Source: Archaeoglobales archaeon (lineage in GTDB: Archaea; Halobacteriota; Archaeoglobi; Archaeoglobales; Archaeoglobaceae). From it: a stretch of 10,930 bases of DNA. This document shows, piece by piece, positions 8,207-10,930 of this stretch (its first letter is position 1; every line of letters begins with the position of its first letter). A program made the translations under genes and the position numbers. The notes beneath the pieces were generated by a model. It saw only the letters and a list, made by a program, of their open reading frames with translations, was not told where the DNA came from and did not search any database. Where the stretch lies: contig QMZD01000026.1 of the NCBI GenBank assembly GCA_003662985.1, forward strand, positions 1-10,930, written 5' to 3'.

Positions 8207-8207
8207 T
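8202..8207 (+). promoter_or_regulatory. Shine-Dalgarno deciding the scpB start
   Basis: GGTGAT matches the 3' end of archaeal 16S rRNA and lies 4 nt before the ATG at 8212. It contains both the scpA stop codon TGA (8204-8206) and a possible GTG start for scpB (8203). The spacing supports ATG 8212 as the true start and suggests that ribosomes finishing scpA reinitiate on scpB. Confidence 0.65.
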
Positions 8208-8211
8208 CGAG

Positions 8212-8757
8212 ATGGATACAGCGGTGAACCCGAAGAAAATAATTGAGGCTGTTCTTTTCTCTTCACCGGATCCTCTATCGATTACCAAAATCTCAAAGAT
8301 TACAAAGATCGATTCGGGAGTTGTAGAAGAGGCTTTAAAAGATCTTATTGAAGAGTATAACACGAGAGATAGTTCAATTGAAATTCTTGAGTTGGGAAAG
8401 AAGTATTTGATGAGGGTGAAGCCGGATTACTATCCTTACATAGAAAAATTTGCCGAAAAAGACATGGACAGAGGGACGCAAAGAACTCTCGCCGTCATCG
8501 CACTCAAACAGCCGATTCTGCTTTCAAAACTTGCAAAAATCCGGGGAAACAAATGCTATGGTCATGTAAAAAATTTGGAGGAGTTAGGTTTGGTGAAAAG
8601 TGAGAAGAAAGGAAGGAGCAGAGTGCTAACAACGACGAGGTATTTCGCCAAATACTTCGGATTGAAATCAAGCGATCCCGAGGAAATCAGAGAGATGCTC
8701 GGCAAAAGGGTAAAATCCGGAGATCCAAGTTTGAAAACTTGGCTCGATGAAGTCTGA
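8212..8757 (+). CDS. scpB: Segregation and condensation protein B
   Basis: ScpB is a small dimeric protein of two winged-helix domains that binds the middle of the ScpA kleisin and regulates SMC ATPase and DNA loading. The first winged helix runs from about 5 to 80 (KKIIEAVLFSSPDPLSITKIS). The second, about 83-155, contains the family blocks RTLAVIALKQPI and GLVKSEKKGRSRVLTTT, followed by RYFAKYFGL. The predicted length of 181 residues is normal. A GTG at 8203 would give 184 residues with a 4-nt overlap of scpA. I prefer the ATG at 8212 because a GGTGAT ribosome-binding site is correctly spaced before it. The last codon and stop lie within the first copy of a GAAGTCTGAT repeat. It completes the condensin operon. 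Confidence 0.94.
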   Translation: MDTAVNPKKIIEAVLFSSPDPLSITKISKITKIDSGVVEEALKDLIEEYNTRDSSIEILELGKKYLMRVKPDYYPYIEKFAEKDMDRGTQRTLAVIALKQPILLSKLAKIRGNKCYGHVKNLEELGLVKSEKKGRSRVLTTTRYFAKYFGLKSSDPEEIREMLGKRVKSGDPSLKTWLDEV

Positions 8758-8818
8758 TCGAAGTCTGATTGAGGTTAATGAAATTTTACCCAATTCTATC
8801 GAAGTTTACCGAAGTTTA
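8749..8818. repeat. Four phased GAAGT-type direct repeats after scpB
   Basis: GAAGTCTGAT occurs at 8749-8758 and 8760-8769 (11-bp period), and CGAAGTTTA at 8800-8808 and 8810-8818 (10-bp period). The two pairs are about 41 bp apart. All intervals are close to whole helical turns. The first copy covers the scpB stop codon. The array lies 57 to 126 bp upstream of the TATA-like element at 8875, where an activator or repressor could bind. Function is not shown by sequence alone. Confidence 0.5.
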
Positions 8819-8874
8819 AATCGAAAACAAAACGAGATCTCAATCAAATTTATCAATTAAAAAAACAAAAAAGG

Positions 8875-8883
8875 TTTTTATGC
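8875..8883 (+). promoter_or_regulatory. TATA-like promoter for the gene at 8904
   Basis: TTTTTATGC, preceded by purine-rich AAAAAAGG, resembles an archaeal BRE-TATA pair. Its centre is 25 nt before the ATG at 8904, predicting a leaderless mRNA starting at that codon. The ATG at 8892 would be too close to be included in the transcript. No Shine-Dalgarno is seen near either start. TTTATCAA at 8848-8855 is a weaker alternative that would favour 8892. Confidence 0.45.
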
Positions 8884-8903
8884 AATTGTAAATGTTGAAC
8901 CTT

Positions 8904-9692
8904 ATGGCAAACAGTATCCCGAGTGACATCTCATCAATTCTTTCAGAACTCTCAAAGCTTATTGATAATGAAATAATTTCAGAAAAGGAGGTTGAGGCTA
9001 AACTTTTCCGGGCGGTTTTAAGAAGTATTATAGCTGAATCTAATTTTGATAACTTTAATTTCGATTTTTCAGTTTTTCCAGATTTTCTAACCTTATTTGA
9101 GGAAGTGAAAGAAAGTCTTTTCGAAATTCCCCATTCCATCACATCTCCCCACTTTTCGGAAAAGTTTGAGATCGAAGGTGTGATTTTCTGCCACCTCCAC
9201 ACTTGCAAGCCTGATAGCAAGAAAATCGAGAGAGCCTACACGAGTTATATTAAAGCAAATGAGTTTCTGCAGATCCTACCAAAAATGAAGGAGATAACGG
9301 ATAAATTTTTCAAAGGATACCTTGCGAAAGATGGCGTTATAAGGGAATATAGGGGGGATAAACACACGGCATGGGTTTTCTACTCCACAATGGATGACGT
9401 TTTTGAAGACTTGGATTACCATCTCAGAATTGCGGAAAGGCTTAACGGGAGATACTGTATCGTTGTTCCTGTGGAAAAAACTCCTAAAAACTTCATAAAC
9501 TTCTTCAGAGAGCATTCAGAGGAGGCAAAGAAGGCTGGCCTTCGCATATGGGTTGTAAATCCAGAACGCGGTACGATCGACCCCTTTATTGGATATCCAA
9601 AGGATCTCAATTTAATTAAAAACTTCCACAATCCTAGAATCGCTTCCATAATATCATCCTTCTGGAGGGCTGAGGTGAAAGAGTTGGATTAG
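8904..9692 (+). CDS. Conserved-looking hypothetical protein, possibly nuclease-like fold
   Basis: I do not recognise this protein of 262 residues (266 if the ATG at 8892 is used). It is soluble, with no signal peptide or membrane segment. The first 90 residues are helical and AT-rich, with a Phe/Asn/Asp stretch (SNFDNFNFDFSVFPDF, about 49-64). A CHLHTC motif at 96-101 could bind a metal or simply be buried. The C-terminal half (about 150-225) reads as alternating strands and helices: HTAWVFYS, a helix with DLDYHLRIAERL, the strand GRYCIVVPV, a helix, and the strand LRIWVVNP. This order recalls the part of PD-(D/E)XK-type nucleases after the catalytic core, but I see no clear acidic-ExK active site, so it may be an inactive relative or something else. 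It has its own promoter signals after scpB, so any tie to condensin is only positional. The start at 8904 is chosen from the TATA spacing. Confidence 0.85.
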   Translation: MANSIPSDISSILSELSKLIDNEIISEKEVEAKLFRAVLRSIIAESNFDNFNFDFSVFPDFLTLFEEVKESLFEIPHSITSPHFSEKFEIEGVIFCHLHTCKPDSKKIERAYTSYIKANEFLQILPKMKEITDKFFKGYLAKDGVIREYRGDKHTAWVFYSTMDDVFEDLDYHLRIAERLNGRYCIVVPVEKTPKNFINFFREHSEEAKKAGLRIWVVNPERGTIDPFIGYPKDLNLIKNFHNPRIASIISSFWRAEVKELD

Positions 9693-9735
9693 AGTAGGTA
9701 GGGTAGAACTAGATTGGAATTAACCAGAATAAGTT

Positions 9736-9766
9736 AAAGATTAGGCCATCAATTCATCTAATCTTT
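9736..9766. repeat. 9-bp inverted repeat between convergent genes
   Basis: AAAGATTAG (9736-9744) is the exact reverse complement of CTAATCTTT (9758-9766), with a 13-nt loop. It spans the stop codon of the minus-strand nuclease gene and lies about 45 nt after the stop of the plus-strand gene. A symmetric element here could act as a hairpin ending both transcripts. T runs are only three long, so terminator function is uncertain. Confidence 0.4.
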
Positions 9767-10383
9767 CTACCCCTCACGAAATCGTATATCCTCCTCGCCT
9801 GCTTCTCCCCAATTCCTTCAACTCTCATGAGCTCAGGGATAGATGCGTTAACAACCCTCTGAATGCTCCCGAGTTTCTCTAGCAGCCTTCTCGCCTTCTC
9901 GACTCCAATTCCGGGAATCGCTGTTAGCATCGCAATGCTATCTTCTGCATCCACTCTTCTGAGCCTTGGAGCTGTTTTAAGGTTCCCTCTTTCAAGCTGG
10001 CGGTTTAGAGACTTAAGAATAAGGCAGAACTCTTCATCGCTCTCCACTTGAATGGGTATAACCCTCTGTTCGGTTTTAAGAGGTATGCTGAGTAAACTCC
10101 CGATAAATGCATCTCTTTTTATCCTGGAAAAGTCTGGTCTGCCAACTATACACAGAAAAGAGAGCTGATACGACCTGGAAAGATCATGAATTTGATTAAA
10201 AAAACGCCCATCGGCAATAGAAGAGATGTAATCGCTGGCACTTTTCCTCTCAATCGCTACGGCATAACCTTGATGATAGACTAAGTAATCCGCTATGGTA
10301 AGTCTTTTTCTAACAACCCTCAAACCGAGGGAGCTAAGAATTTCAGTTATCCTCTCCGGCTCCCTATCGTCGGCAAAAATCAT
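9754..10383 (-). CDS. xpf: XPF/ERCC4-family structure-specific endonuclease, stand-alone (no helicase)
   Basis: This 209-residue protein cuts branched DNA such as 3' flaps and fork structures in repair and replication restart; the family acts as a dimer. The nuclease domain (about 1-130) has ADDRE (4-8), Asp32 and the hallmark ERKSASD (45-51), so the ERKx3D active site is intact. The usual GD before the second strand is AD here (31-32). Two helix-hairpin-helix motifs follow: IPGIGVEKARRLL (156-168) and VEGIGEKQARRIY (188-200). There is no SF2 helicase region as in the euryarchaeal Hef protein; the layout is that of the short crenarchaeal XPF. Its C-terminus (YDFVRGRKIR) shows no PCNA-interaction box. 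GGAGGT (complement of 10394-10399) is 10 nt before the ATG, supporting the start. It lies 37 nt after rlmE and is probably co-transcribed with it. Confidence 0.93.
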   Translation of the reverse strand: MIFADDREPERITEILSSLGLRVVRKRLTIADYLVYHQGYAVAIERKSASDYISSIADGRFFNQIHDLSRSYQLSFLCIVGRPDFSRIKRDAFIGSLLSIPLKTEQRVIPIQVESDEEFCLILKSLNRQLERGNLKTAPRLRRVDAEDSIAMLTAIPGIGVEKARRLLEKLGSIQRVVNASIPELMRVEGIGEKQARRIYDFVRGRKIR

Positions 10384-10420
10384 AAGTCCTGATACCTCCC
10401 CACTTTACTGGTTTTTCCCA

Positions 10421-10930
10421 CTATCTCCGGAATCCCTTTCCGACGAAGTAGATCTCAGCACTCCTCTTTCTCGAAGCTTGAGGGGAGTGGAATTTTTTAA
10501 ACCTGAACTTCGGAGCAACTTCTCTGTAAAATGATTGGATCTCCTCCCCCTGAAACACCTTAACAAGGAAGTTCCCTCCTCGCCTCAGGAATAGCTTTGC
10601 AAAATTGAAAGAGGCCTTTGCAATGTCTATAGATAGAAGATGATCTATCGTCCACTTTCCAGTGAGCTTTGGTGAAGCATCACTTATAACAGCATCAAAT
10701 TCAATCTGGAGATCTTTTACCGCCTTAACAGTTTCCTGCTGGGTTATATCTCCTTTTATAAATGTAATCCCCTCTATTGGGGGCATCGGGTTTATATCAA
10801 TCGCAATAACCTCCGCTCCAATGTTTGCTGCAACCTGGCTCCATCCGCCGGGTGATGCTCCCAAATCAAGTACCTTGTAACCGCTTTTTATGAGGTTAAA
10901 CCTCTTGTTAATCTGGATGAGCTTGAAAGC
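10421..10930 (-). CDS. rlmE: 23S rRNA 2'-O-methyltransferase, RlmE/FtsJ family (5' end cut by the window)
   Basis: This S-adenosylmethionine-dependent enzyme methylates the ribose of a uridine in the 23S rRNA A-loop (U2552 in E. coli numbering) during large-subunit maturation. The frame is open to the right window edge, giving 169 visible residues; the N-terminus, perhaps 20-40 residues, is missing. The SAM-binding motif is LDLGASPGGWSQVA, beginning at visible residue 21. The K-D-K-E catalytic set is complete: Lys3 (AFKLIQ), Asp84 (VISDASP), Lys124 (FLVKVFQGEE) and Glu159 (SAEIYFVG). The spacings of 40 and 35 between the last three equal those of E. coli RlmE. A TTG at 10862-10864 is the Leu of the DLGASPGG motif and not the start codon. 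There is no C-terminal TRAM domain as found in some euryarchaeal relatives. Confidence 0.93.
   Translation of the reverse strand, partial: AFKLIQINKRFNLIKSGYKVLDLGASPGGWSQVAANIGAEVIAIDINPMPPIEGITFIKGDITQQETVKAVKDLQIEFDAVISDASPKLTGKWTIDHLLSIDIAKASFNFAKLFLRRGGNFLVKVFQGEEIQSFYREVAPKFRFKKFHSPQASRKRSAEIYFVGKGFRR

Noticed and set aside
3508..8757. Reading the coiled-coil gene plus smc-scpA-scpB as a Wadjet-like or other SMC defence system
   Set aside because: The SMC is a canonical full-length chromosomal type with standard ScpA and ScpB, set among housekeeping genes, and there is no JetD-like nuclease.
8745..8775. Possible C/D-box guide RNA (CGATGA followed by CTGA words) at the end of scpB
   Set aside because: The box-like words are only about 5-15 nt apart, too close for a guide, and are explained by the GAAGTCTGAT direct repeat.
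8766..8846. 8-bp inverted repeat TGATTGAG / CTCAATCA
   Set aside because: The arms are 65 nt apart and short; this is easily expected by chance in AT-rich DNA.
10862..10864. TTG as start codon of the minus-strand methyltransferase
   Set aside because: It encodes the Leu inside the SAM-binding LDLGASPGG motif, and the frame continues upstream with the catalytic Lys to the window edge.

Overview
The window looks like a chromosomal segment of a hyperthermophilic euryarchaeon, most likely of the Archaeoglobales (Archaeoglobus/Ferroglobus/Geoglobus type). The evidence is an archaea-only CoA pathway enzyme, an archaeal-type aspartyl-tRNA synthetase, archaeal TATA-like promoters with little or no 5' leader, a stand-alone XPF-family nuclease, and Lys/Glu/Arg-rich proteins from moderately AT-rich DNA. 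The lineage is inferred from the look of the proteins; no search was run. The genes are densely packed and I see no mobile element, CRISPR array, tRNA or rRNA.

Layout. Positions 13-3330 (+) carry a tight run of housekeeping genes: 4-phosphopantoate--beta-alanine ligase (CoA synthesis), hisD (last enzyme of histidine synthesis) and aspS. Spacings are 4 and 14 nt, so they are probably co-transcribed. AspS has the two residues (His30, Pro88) that mark the non-discriminating enzyme, which also charges tRNA-Asn with Asp. A gap of 177 nt follows, holding an oligo-T terminator candidate, a perfect 10-bp inverted repeat, a 10-nt direct repeat spaced 42 bp, and a TATA-like promoter. Positions 3508-8757 (+) form a chromosome-organisation operon: a 120-residue coiled-coil protein of unknown function, then smc, scpA and scpB, together the SMC-kleisin-ScpB condensin. 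After a 146-nt gap with phased CGAAGT repeats and another TATA-like element comes an unrecognised gene (8904-9692, +).

Positions 9754-10930 lie on the minus strand, converging on that gene. They hold an rRNA 2'-O-methyltransferase (rlmE, cut by the right edge) followed by a helicase-less XPF/ERCC4 nuclease with tandem HhH motifs. A 9-bp inverted repeat sits where the two transcription units meet.

Most of the window is ordinary core genome. The best leads are the small coiled-coil gene heading the smc operon, the regular phenylalanine-every-fourth-residue linker of ScpA, the unrecognised gene after scpB with a CHLHTC motif, and the repeats in the two intergenic gaps.
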